A stretch of 64,000 nt of DNA from Natrinema sp. SYSU A 869 (GTDB lineage Archaea > Halobacteriota > Halobacteria > Halobacteriales > Natrialbaceae), in NCBI RefSeq assembly GCF_019879105.1, contig NZ_CP082249.1, forward strand, positions 1,364,001 to 1,428,000, in the 5' to 3' direction. A program made the position numbers and the translations under genes. Numbering within the stretch: the first letter of the stretch is position 1; each line of letters starts with the position of its first letter. The notes beneath the pieces were generated by a model. That model had not been told where the DNA came from and did no database searches. It saw only the letters and a program-made list of their open reading frames with translations. Of this stretch, positions 25,618-33,518 are shown piece after piece.

Positions 25618-27050
25618 CTATCGGTAGCCCAGTGCCGACAACCGCGCCTCGAGATCCTCGTCAACGTCCTCGTCATCGGTCGTTTCGGAGTCGTGTTCCC
25701 GAATCGCGCTGGCGTGCTCTGCGACGAGTGGTGCGAGCGATTCGATCACGTCCGCTTGCTCGGGCGTCGGATCGGTCGCGAGGTTCGTTTGTTGCCGTGG
25801 GTCATCGGGTCGGTAATACAGTTCGGACTCGGTCGTGTCGACGTTTTCGATATAGGTCCAGTCCCGGTTCCGAGCACTGACGAGGAGGTCTCCGTCGGTG
25901 AGCGACCGCGGAATCGGTTGGTTCGTCACCGATTCGTCACGAACGGTGACCGAGACGACCGGATCGTCGGTCGGCTGCTCGTCGCCGGTCACGCTCGGAA
26001 CGAGCGTGTCACCGGTCCACGATTCCGGAGCCTCGACGTCTAGGAGGTCGGTTACCGTCGGTGCGATCGAATCGAGACCGACCTGTCCGTCCACCCGCCC
26101 CCCTCGGAGCCGGGAACGTCGACGATCAGCGGGACCTGAATGAGTTCGTCGTAGAGCTTCGGATAGTGCGCGAGGTGACCGTGTTCCTGGAACTCCTCGC
26201 CGTGGTCGCCCGCCAGAACGACTGCCGTCTCGTCGTCGAGATCGTTCGCCGAGAGTGTCTCGAGGAGTCGCCCGATGCTCGCGTCGACCTGCCGGACCGA
26301 CGCCTGATAGAGCGTTCGAAGGTCCGAGAGGGTTCGATCGCTGACGCCCAGCCCCAGCCCGGTCTTGGTGTGGGCGAGCAACATTCTGTGCGTGCCGACC
26401 CGGTTGTCCGAGACCTCGCGAATGTAGCGGGGCGCGGGGACGTACGGCGTGTGGGCGTCCATGTAGTGGATCCAGAGAAAGAACGGCGACGACGTCTCCT
26501 CGACGAACTCACTCGCGGCGTGCTCGACATCGAACATTCGAGACATGTCCAAGAACGGTCGATCGTCCGTTTCGCCGCGGAGCCACGAGCCGGCGCGGCG
26601 GACGGGCGAGGCGGCCAACTGGAGCCAAGCCTCGACGGTCGGATGTGTCGCGAGATAGCGGCTGTAGACGCTCGATCCGACGTTCGCGACGAACGATTCG
26701 AACTCGTCGAACCCGTCTTCGTACCCCCAATGCGTCGTGAGGAATCCGTTCGCGGCGTTGAAGCCACCGGTCGCAATGTCTGCGTCCGAGACGGTCTCCG
26801 CGAGCGTCGGGGATTCCTCGACGCCAATCCGTCCGTTATCCGCGAATACGGGGCGTGAGGACAGGATCGACGGGAATGAGAACGGCGTCCAGTTCCCGGT
26901 CGCGAAGGCCCGATCGAAGACGGTCCCACGGTCGGCGAGGGAATCTATTACCGGCGTATGACGGTCGGTATCGTACGGGCTGACCGCGTCCGACCGCAGC
27001 GAGTCAACCGTAACGAGTACAACGTTCGAAACTGATGTGTCAGATCCCAT
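25618..27050 (-). pseudogene. Sulfatase family protein, interrupted by a frameshift
   Basis: The first piece (27050 down to about 26098) has the sulfatase start 'NVVLVTVDSLRSDAVSPYDT' (about residues 9-28), 'MDAHTPYVPAPRYI' and the metal-site 'VVLAGDHGEEFQEHGHLAHY'. The second piece (about 26098 down to 25618) continues with 'VDGQVGLDSIAPTVTDLLDV'. The two lie in different frames, and the change falls at a run of six C at 26098-26103. One added base restores a single frame of about 477 residues. There is no signal peptide. Its neighbour is a GtrA gene, so polar-lipid or glycan sulfation turnover is a guess. Confidence 0.8.
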
Positions 27051-27520
27051 CCTTTTCTAGATCTCCCGTCGGTTCGCTTCGATTCCACCAAACGATAGTG
27101 ACAGGGATGTTAGGTGTCGGCCCCACGCTGACCCGTTCGAACTGGTGGAATACGACGTTGGAACCGAATCGGTTAGTTATCGAAATGAGGGTTTCGGTAT
27201 TGTCGAAATGATAGAAATATGTTGATATCATCCATCTCTCAAACAGCCAGATTGGAATTTGATACAACTAAATCAAAACTTCATTTTAATGTGTCTGTAA
27301 TCAGCTATTCGCTATCAGTCGCTTCGCGATCCAACCGAAATATCTCACACTCCTCGGGCACTGACTACTGACTCCGTCCGCCGTTACCGCCGACGGTTTC
27401 GTCGCACGTCTGTCGCGTTGTACTGTCGGCTGGAACTGATTTCGAAATCCGCCAAGACCGACCGACGAACCTGCTAGACGAACGATGACAATATAAGTGA
27501 CCGCTCGTCTATGTCCCGGT
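27051..27520. other. AT-rich intergenic region, 470 bases
   Basis: A long AT-rich stretch between two divergent genes. The only open frame (27040-27267, minus) has no recognisable domain and is probably not a gene. The right end holds the DUF1611 gene promoter. I see no repeats or RNA genes here. Confidence 0.5.
27490..27497 (+). promoter_or_regulatory. TATA box of the dgcN-dgcA operon
   Basis: The AT-rich box CAATATAAG lies about 27 bases before the ATG at 27521, the spacing expected for a leaderless haloarchaeal transcript starting at the start codon. Confidence 0.5.
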
Positions 27521-28540
27521 ATGCGTATCGCGATTCTCGCTCACGAGAAGTTTCCCGACCGAGCTAAGACCGCCCTCGGCGTCCTCCGGTACGCCGACCA
27601 CGACGTCGTTGCCGTGCTTGACCGAGCGAACGACGGACGGCGCGTCGCCGATTTCGTTCCCGACGTCCAGGACGCACCGATCGTCTCCGGAACGGCGGAC
27701 CTCGAGTCGGACGCCATCGATACCCTGTTGATCGGTATCTCTCCGATCGGCGGGGAGTTCGATGAGAGTTGGCGGGAAGACGTACGGACGGCCCTGAAGT
27801 ACGGCTGTGACGTGGTTTCGGGATTACACTACTTCCTCGCAGAAGACGAGGAGTTCGCCCAGTTGGCAGCTGAAAACGACTGCGAGATCCGCGACGTCCG
27901 GAACCCGCCGGCCGATCTCACGGTCGCCGCCGGCGTCGCCGATGAGGTCGACGCGGAAGTAATCCTCACCGTCGGTACCGACTGCTCGGTCGGCAAGATG
28001 ACGACGACGATGGAACTCGCCCGCGACGCTCGCGCGGCCGGCCACGACGCCGCCGTGATCCCGACCGGCCAAACCGGGATCATGATCGAGGGCTGGGGCA
28101 ATCCGATCGATCGCGTCGTCAGCGACTTCACCGCGGGCGCGGTCGAAGAGATGATCCTCGAGAAGGGCGACGAACACGACTACCTGTTCGTCGAGGGCCA
28201 GGGCAGCATCGTCCACCCGGCGTACTCGCCGGTCACGCTGGGCATCCTCCACGGATCGATGGCCGATACGCTCGTGCTCTGTCACGAGGCCGGCCGAGAG
28301 GAAATCCACGGCTACGAGTCCTTCTCGCTGCCGTCGCTCCCGACGTATATCGATCTCTACGAGAGCGTTGCCGAACCGGTTGCGGAGAGCCAGGTCGTCG
28401 CCGGCGCGCTCAATACCGCCGGGCTCGAGAACGATGAGCAAGCCCGCGAGGCGGTCGAGGAATACGCTGACGCGATCGGCGCACCCGCGACCGACGTGAT
28501 CCGCTTCGAGACGGACGAGCTACTCACGGAACTGTGCTAA
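27521..28540 (+). CDS. DUF1611 protein, D-glutamate N-acetyltransferase DgcN type
   Basis: 339 residues with a P-loop-like motif 'VGTDCSVGKMTTTMELARDA' (about residues 150-169) and a second conserved region 'EGQGSIVHPAYSPVTLGILH' (about 223-242). DUF1611 proteins next to an enolase-superfamily epimerase have been described as DgcN, which acetylates D-glutamate in a D-glutamate catabolic route found in marine bacteria and halophilic archaea. The start at 27521 leaves a leaderless transcript. One base separates its stop from the next gene. Confidence 0.8.
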   Translation: MRIAILAHEKFPDRAKTALGVLRYADHDVVAVLDRANDGRRVADFVPDVQDAPIVSGTADLESDAIDTLLIGISPIGGEFDESWREDVRTALKYGCDVVSGLHYFLAEDEEFAQLAAENDCEIRDVRNPPADLTVAAGVADEVDAEVILTVGTDCSVGKMTTTMELARDARAAGHDAAVIPTGQTGIMIEGWGNPIDRVVSDFTAGAVEEMILEKGDEHDYLFVEGQGSIVHPAYSPVTLGILHGSMADTLVLCHEAGREEIHGYESFSLPSLPTYIDLYESVAEPVAESQVVAGALNTAGLENDEQAREAVEEYADAIGAPATDVIRFETDELLTELC

Positions 28541-28541
28541 G

Positions 28542-29585
28542 ATGACCCTCGAGATGTCCTTCGAACGGCGCTCGCTCCCCCTTGAGTACCCCTTCGGGAT
28601 CGCCCGTGGAACGACGACCGAGACCGAGGTCGTGTTCGTCCGGATCGAGGCAGACGACGGGACGACCGGCATCGGCGCTGCCGCGCCCTCGTCACACTAC
28701 GGCGAGACCGTCGCGACGGTCACGGCCGTCCTCCCCGACCTGCTGGCGGTCGTCGAGCGCGTCGGCGATCCCCATCAACTCGAGCGAATCGAGCGCCGCA
28801 TGCGCGAGACGGTCCGGCAAAATCCGTCGGCCCGCACGGCAGTGAGCATCGCTCTGCACGATCTCGTCGCGAAACAGTTTGACGTCCCGCTCTATCGGTA
28901 CTGGGGACTCGACCCGACGGAGACGCTCGAGACCTCCTACACCATCGGCCTTGACGACCTCGAGACGATGCGCGAGAAGACGACGACGGCCATCGATCGG
29001 GGGTACGGCACGCTGAAAGTCAAGCTCGGGACCGACCGCGATCTCGAAATCATCCGGACGATCCGGTCGGTCGCGCCCGACGTCCGGCTGTTCGTCGACG
29101 CAAACGAGGCCTGGACGCCCCGCGAAGCGGTCGCAAAGATCGATCGGCTCGCCGAGTTCGACCTCGCGTTCGTCGAACAGCCGGTCCCGGCCGACGATCC
29201 CGAGGGGTTACAGTTCGTCTACGAGCGCTCGACGCTGCCGATCGCCGCCGACGAGTCATGCATCATGCTTGCGGATATCCCGCAGATCGCCGATCGCTGT
29301 GACATCGCGAACCTGAAACTAATGAAATGTGGCGGATTGCGTGAGGCCAGACGGATGATTAGTACCGCCCACTCCCACGGCCTCGAGGTGATGTGTGGCT
29401 GCATGACCGAATCCAACGCCTCGATCGCGGCGGCCTGTCATCTCGCACCGCTACTGGATTACGCCGACCTCGACGGCTCACTGCTTCTGGCCGACGACCC
29501 CGCCGATGGCATCCCGATGCCCGACGGCCGGATCGACCTCGCCGGCCTCGAGCGCCCGGGAACGGGTGCGCTCCTCGAATCGTAA
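28542..29585 (+). CDS. Enolase-superfamily epimerase, N-acetyl-D-glutamate racemase DgcA / dipeptide epimerase type
   Basis: 347 residues, mandelate-racemase-like TIM barrel. The catalytic lysine motif is 'GTLKVKLG' (about residues 150-157), metal ligands appear as 'VDANEAW', 'EQPV' and 'AADESC', and the opposite lysine is in 'LKLMKCGGL'. By sequence alone it would be called an L-Ala-D/L-Glu epimerase; the tight pairing with the DUF1611 gene, one base apart, points to DgcA. Together with DgcN it would convert D-glutamate to N-acetyl-L-glutamate. Confidence 0.82.
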   Translation: MTLEMSFERRSLPLEYPFGIARGTTTETEVVFVRIEADDGTTGIGAAAPSSHYGETVATVTAVLPDLLAVVERVGDPHQLERIERRMRETVRQNPSARTAVSIALHDLVAKQFDVPLYRYWGLDPTETLETSYTIGLDDLETMREKTTTAIDRGYGTLKVKLGTDRDLEIIRTIRSVAPDVRLFVDANEAWTPREAVAKIDRLAEFDLAFVEQPVPADDPEGLQFVYERSTLPIAADESCIMLADIPQIADRCDIANLKLMKCGGLREARRMISTAHSHGLEVMCGCMTESNASIAAACHLAPLLDYADLDGSLLLADDPADGIPMPDGRIDLAGLERPGTGALLES

Positions 29586-29734
29586 GCAGCGGCTCATCAG
29601 GTTGACCGATACCGGATCGCACAAAATTCTGTATGGTTGATATATTCCCACATGATGTGAGTATATCTAGACTTATTTAGGGTTCGAGCGGAAACGGATC
29701 GGCAGTAGCGGCCCACAGCGAGCGAACTCCACAC

Positions 29735-30640
29735 ATGCCACTCGAGTCATCCCACGGTGCCCGGACGGACGCAACCGAGACGAGGCCACCCGAGACGACG
29801 CCTCGTCACGTGCTGATCGTCGAGGACGACGAGGACCTCGCGGAACTCCTGTGCGTCTGGACGCGAGATTGCTTCGGCCGAGACGCACGGATCCGCGTCG
29901 CACATTCGGTCGCTGATGGCCGGACGCAACTGGACGCTCAGGCGACGCTCGACGTGGTGCTTCTCGATCGGCAACTACCCGACGGCCCGGGGCGAGAGCT
30001 GCTCGATTCGGTAACGAGCTGGTTCGATACGATCACACTGATGATCACCGCCGTCTCGCCGGAAAGCGACATCATCGATCTCCCAATCGACGACTACCTC
30101 GTCAAACCGATCGACAAGGAAACGCTCGTCACGAAACTCTCCCTGCTCGAGAAACTCGATGCGGCTACCGCCTTAGCGCCCTACACCGATTCCCGCAAGG
30201 CCAGCCTGCTCGAGTTCCACCTCGACGCGCCCGAAGAGAACCCGCTGTTCCGGCGCTTCGCGGCCAGATGGCCCCCCAATCGCCTCGAGATCGCGGTCGT
30301 CGACGGCCACCCGGTCGTCTACGAACTGTACACTGGCGGTCAGCGGGCAGGCGACGACCGCGAGATCCACGTCTCGATCGCCGGGACGCTCGCCGCGGAT
30401 ATCGACCCGCTGCTCAAGGCGGGGGAGATCGAACCGGTCGGCGAACTGCTGCCGTCGGGCGACGACTACGCCCTGATTCAGGTCAACGACACTGACCCGA
30501 TCGAGTCCAACGATGGGGCGATCGTGATCTACGACTTCACCTGCGAGACGCCCGAACGGTACGTCACTGACGACGGCGGACGGCCGCCCGGCATGAGCGC
30601 TCGCGAACTGACGACCGTCCTCGAGTCGGCACTCGACTGA
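29735..30640 (+). CDS. Response regulator with HalX-type domain
   Basis: 301 residues. Receiver domain: acidic pocket 'VEDDEDL' (about residues 29-35), phospho-acceptor Asp78 in VVLLDRQLPD and conserved Lys124 in DDYLVKPID. Then comes a HalX-like helical piece ('EKLDAATALAPYTDSRKASL'), followed by about 120 residues of a haloarchaeal C-terminal domain with no clear output motif. It has no DNA-binding domain and no adjacent histidine kinase, so it probably works by protein contacts. Confidence 0.8.
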   Translation: MPLESSHGARTDATETRPPETTPRHVLIVEDDEDLAELLCVWTRDCFGRDARIRVAHSVADGRTQLDAQATLDVVLLDRQLPDGPGRELLDSVTSWFDTITLMITAVSPESDIIDLPIDDYLVKPIDKETLVTKLSLLEKLDAATALAPYTDSRKASLLEFHLDAPEENPLFRRFAARWPPNRLEIAVVDGHPVVYELYTGGQRAGDDREIHVSIAGTLAADIDPLLKAGEIEPVGELLPSGDDYALIQVNDTDPIESNDGAIVIYDFTCETPERYVTDDGGRPPGMSARELTTVLESALD

Positions 30641-30752
30641 CGCGCAGCCGCCCCGCTGTGCCCGAGTACTCGACGGGAGTGTCCGCTTCGGGAGACTGTC
30701 AGTCCGGCCGGCAACGGGGTTTCATACTGACGGTCGGTGTGGAACTGCTGGT

Positions 30753-31631
30753 ATGTACGACAGTGACGGCGATCGAAACGTGTCTCGACGAGCGCTGCTT
30801 CGGGCGTCGGCCGGCACGGCCGCCCTGTCGGCCATCGGGAGTGTCAGAGCCGGTGGGGACGACGGAGCGACCGGGATGGCCCAACGGATCGACCGAGACT
30901 GTCCGGAGGCCACCCTCGAGCCCGGAATGACCCCCTGCGAGGGGGCGAGTATGGAGGGGTGTGCGGACGATCATCCGGCGACGACCGAGATCCGGTCGGC
31001 GGTCTCGGAGTCCCTCGAGACACAGTATCCCAACGTGGACGCGCTGATCGACGCGGGATATAAGCCGTACTTCGATACGCTCGAGACGGGCGACGACAGC
31101 TGGTCGCACTGGCTCAATCCGGAGTTCATCGGGGACGACGAACTCGTAGACCCCGAACGGCCGGAATCGGTCCTCGTCGACAACCAGTCGTGGCGGTCGA
31201 TTGGCGTCATGTTCATCGCGACAAGTGACGGGGAGCCGGTCGAGCCGCCGGCAGTGTACGGCGCGGACGACGCCGAGCAACTGTGTTCGCCGTGGCACGC
31301 CCACATCGGTCTCCCCGGCCGGTTCGCGTGGTGGTTCTATCAGCAGACCTACGAGCGGGATTTCGAGGACGGCGACCTCGAGTTCCCCTGCCGGACGCCC
31401 TGTATGCTCCACGTCTGGACCGTCGACCATCCAGAGAGCGTCTACGCACACGACGCGCCCCCGCAGGAGTATCGCGATCTGCCGCCCGCGGACGATCCCG
31501 ATTTCGACACCGACGCAGTCCCTGGCGAGGACGAACTCGACTGGGGTGCGCTGCCGGAAGAGGTCATCCCCGATCGGCTGCCCACTGATCTCGGTCTGAC
31601 CGGCCCCTTCGGTCTCGATCTGGGGCTATAG
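30753..31631 (+). CDS. Tat-exported protein of unknown function
   Basis: 292 residues. The Tat motif is SRRALLRASAG (about residues 11-21). A cysteine-bearing acidic linker (CPEATLEPGMTPCEG) follows, then a conserved-looking body with 'DAGYKPYFDTL' and 'SPWHAHIGLPGRFAWWFY' (about residues 180-197), and then 'CMLHVWTVDHPES' (about 219-231). The clustered His, Cys and Trp residues suggest a metal-binding secreted domain. I do not recognise the family. Confidence 0.75.
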   Translation: MYDSDGDRNVSRRALLRASAGTAALSAIGSVRAGGDDGATGMAQRIDRDCPEATLEPGMTPCEGASMEGCADDHPATTEIRSAVSESLETQYPNVDALIDAGYKPYFDTLETGDDSWSHWLNPEFIGDDELVDPERPESVLVDNQSWRSIGVMFIATSDGEPVEPPAVYGADDAEQLCSPWHAHIGLPGRFAWWFYQQTYERDFEDGDLEFPCRTPCMLHVWTVDHPESVYAHDAPPQEYRDLPPADDPDFDTDAVPGEDELDWGALPEEVIPDRLPTDLGLTGPFGLDLGL

Positions 31632-32158
31632 CGATCGGTCTCCCCACGCAGAGCAGTGGCGAACCGACGAGGGTGGCGCGCGCTGGGACGCGATGATCCG
31701 ATTCGAATCGCGGCGCAAACTTGTGCAAGGGATAAGCGAACGACCGCTGGGAGTGAGCGTTAGCGCGGAACCGACGGTTCCGCGAACTATGCGAATAGTG
31801 CGGGACCGGCGGTCCCGCATACCGTGCGAACGGGCCGTCGGCCCGTGAGCAGAGGGCGCTACGCGCCCGTGAGCAGAAATTGGTTGGGGAGGGCGTGGCG
31901 ATTCCGTGTTGCCACGAGAGCAGGGCGCTTCTCTGGTTAGTTACTCTCGATCTCACTGATTGATTTATAATGGCCCTCCGTAGTTATTCTCCGCCGAGAA
32001 GTGCTCGAGCCGAAGATGTGAACGACTCTACTGATTGCAACCGACTCGAGGCCCGTTTTCGGACCGACCGCCCGGCGGACGGTGTCGACGGGGTGGTGTG
32101 GTGGTTCGATCGACACCGCCGAGCGGCCGGCTGACCGCCGGGACTCGAGGCCGAGCCC
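31632..32158. other. Non-coding stretch around the hairpin array
   Basis: No convincing gene. Open frames on both strands here are produced by GC-rich palindromes. Apart from the hairpin array (31764-31916), only a short AT-rich segment near 31950-31990 stands out. Confidence 0.5.
31764..31916. repeat. Array of five GC-rich hairpins
   Basis: Four perfect hairpins each have a 3-base loop: CGCGGAACC-GAC (31764-31784), TGCGGGACC-GGC (31799-31819), ACGGGCC-GTC (31830-31846) and GGGCGC-TAC (31854-31868). A fifth looser one, CGTGGC/GCCACG, spans 31894-31916. The linkers after the third, fourth and fifth contain GAGCAG. The same linker (as TCTGCTC on the other strand) joins hairpins inside metY and occurs in gpmI. 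It lies in the non-coding stretch after 31631. Confidence 0.85.
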
Positions 32159-32234
32159 CTATAGTAGCCGTTGAAACGAGTGACACGCTGATCGCTATGC
32201 GATCAGGTGTGCAGTGACTGTCAGTGGCTACTAG
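32159..32234. repeat. MITE-like palindromic repeat, copy 1
   Basis: A 76-bp imperfect palindrome that begins CTATAGTAGCC and ends GGCTACTAG. The right half contains GATCAGGTGTGCAGTGACT and the left half carries its imperfect complement around GTGACACGCTGATCGC. The same element occurs at 37810-37893 in the same orientation. It has no coding capacity, and its right end overlaps the last codons of the zinc-ribbon gene. Confidence 0.75.
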
Positions 32235-32406
32235 ACTCGTCGCGCTGGACCAAATTCGGCGGGACTGTACAGCCACAGGGACTCGCCGAGGCGGTCATGG
32301 GTCCGGTGACGGTGACGAATCCGACCGGCACACCGCAGCGCGGGCAGTCGGGGAGCGGTGACGAGTCGTCGCCGTCGTCGTCACTTCCGTCGGGGTCGTT
32401 ACGCAT
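32221..32406 (-). CDS. Small CPxCG-type zinc-ribbon protein
   Basis: 61 residues. An acidic start (DDDGDDSSPLPD) precedes CPRCGVPVGFVTVTGP and then CGC, which gives a candidate zinc site of the small haloarchaeal CPxCG family. The ATG at 32406 is preferred to a longer frame that runs through the promoter of the neighbouring transcript. The 3' end of the gene lies inside the MITE-like repeat, so the last residues may have been altered by insertion. Confidence 0.6.
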   Translation of the reverse strand: MRNDPDGSDDDGDDSSPLPDCPRCGVPVGFVTVTGPMTASASPCGCTVPPNLVQRDESSSH

Positions 32407-32482
32407 CCCGACCGTTCCTCGGTCGCCGCCGTTTCGGCATCGACGCTCGTCGTGTCGGGCGATTCCACTGTCGTGCGGGACG

Positions 32483-32489
32483 TTTATAT
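32483..32489 (+). promoter_or_regulatory. TATA box in front of the putative small RNA
   Basis: TTTATAT lies 22-28 bases upstream of 32511. That is the expected haloarchaeal spacing to a transcription start at or near the ATG there. Confidence 0.45.
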
Positions 32490-32510
32490 CCCGGTAGAAT
32501 GTACGCAATC

Positions 32511-32600
32511 ATGGCTCGCTAACCCTTCCGGGTTGGAAGCCAAGCCTCGGGTGTTGTGACCACCCGGGGCGTTTCGACGAAGCCCCTGATTCGAGACTCG
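32511..32600 (+). ncRNA. Candidate structured small RNA
   Basis: Downstream of a TATA box, the sequence opens with ATG-GCT-CGC-TAA (a three-residue reading frame) and then folds into hairpins: AACCC/GGGTT (32521-32534), and CCTCGGGTG/CACCCGGGG with loop TTGTGAC (32545-32569). The latter competes with GGGGC/GCCCC (32566-32585). There is no longer reading frame. It could be an independent small RNA, a leader, or the right-end scar of an IS200/IS605-type element, whose ends are similarly folded; no transposase remains nearby. Confidence 0.35.
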
Positions 32601-33002
32601 CTTCCGTTCTAATCGTTGACCCGTTGTGCCTTATATCTACTGTTACGACAGTGAAAGAGACTCGGGCTCGAGTCAGCGATTCGCCTCGAAGTGGACCAAT
32701 TGACCCGGAAGAAACGCTTCAACCCAGTTCAACTCTTGCCGAAACGCAGAGAGCGACAGATCCGGTCTCCATAGCGGTACGTACAGGTAGGACACATAGC
32801 ACGCTACGTAACGAGTTGTCCGTTCAAGAGACGTGATTTCCGAGTTTCATAGGTAACCAATCGCCGAGTATTGCCCGACTATTCCTACCAGAGCACGGAA
32901 TCCAACACTAACCACAGTGATGAAGAAGGGCGTCAACTGAGTCTCCCATTCAAGGTTGGTATGTGTCTGTGAGTATACCATTTCGAGTTATGGGAAAATA
33001 CT
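32601..33002. other. Intergenic stretch without a clear gene
   Basis: About 400 bases of moderate GC. One 70-residue open frame (32624-32836) has Thr/Ser-rich composition and no domain, so I do not call it. No repeats or RNA structures stand out. Confidence 0.4.
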
Positions 33003-33010
33003 TTTTATAT
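33003..33010 (+). promoter_or_regulatory. TATA box of the 33030 gene
   Basis: TTTTATAT sits 20-27 bases before the ATG at 33030, which implies a leaderless transcript. Confidence 0.55.
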
Positions 33011-33029
33011 CTCAAAACACACTAAGGCC

Positions 33030-33452
33030 ATGTCAATACTCGACAGATCGGTCCTCCAAGCTGTTGAAACCGCACTTGCAGTAGCCGTCCTCCTCGTCGT
33101 CACAGTGATGGTGACTAACGTCCCGTTTGAGTATCCATCAGGGCCGACACTCGGTGGCGTGCCAATCGACCCGGAACTAGTCGTTCCCGGCGCCTTCGGC
33201 GTCATTGTCCTCGTCAACGGGGCCATGGATGGCCTCGATATCTGGTCAAGTATCGTCGGTGCTATTGGCGCTATCACTGTTTTGCTGGCAAGCGGTAGCC
33301 TCTACACGCTCTACACTAGTAATCCTGGCATGTTTGCCGGTGGACTCTTCACGCTCGCCACCGGAGTCCCGCTCTCGCTTCTCATCCTCGGCCGGCGGGC
33401 TGTCGACATGGTTGCCTACCAGAGACGAAACACTATCAGTGATGCCCGATGA
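33030..33452 (+). CDS. Small membrane protein, four helices
   Basis: 140 residues with four hydrophobic segments (about 10-30, 51-67, 72-92 and 100-122) and a short basic tail. No domain is recognised. The codon choice is less GC-biased than in the neighbours, and the strong TATA box gives a leaderless start. It converges with the secreted cysteine-protease gene, and both belong to a lower-GC accessory segment. Confidence 0.7.
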   Translation: MSILDRSVLQAVETALAVAVLLVVTVMVTNVPFEYPSGPTLGGVPIDPELVVPGAFGVIVLVNGAMDGLDIWSSIVGAIGAITVLLASGSLYTLYTSNPGMFAGGLFTLATGVPLSLLILGRRAVDMVAYQRRNTISDAR

Positions 33453-33518
33453 AAGAACCTCGTCCTTGAGAACTGTGAGAAAAGGGAGAGATGCTTGATT
33501 ACTCGATCTTAGCGGTAG

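Noticed and set aside
27040-27267. 75-residue minus-strand frame upstream of the sulfatase
   Set aside because: AT-rich sequence, no domain; it overlaps the sulfatase start and is likely intergenic.
31764-31916. CRISPR array
   Set aside because: The hairpins differ in sequence, spacing is irregular and short, and there are no identical direct repeats or cas genes in the window.
32624-32836. 70-residue plus-strand frame
   Set aside because: Thr/Ser/Arg-rich composition without a domain or promoter.
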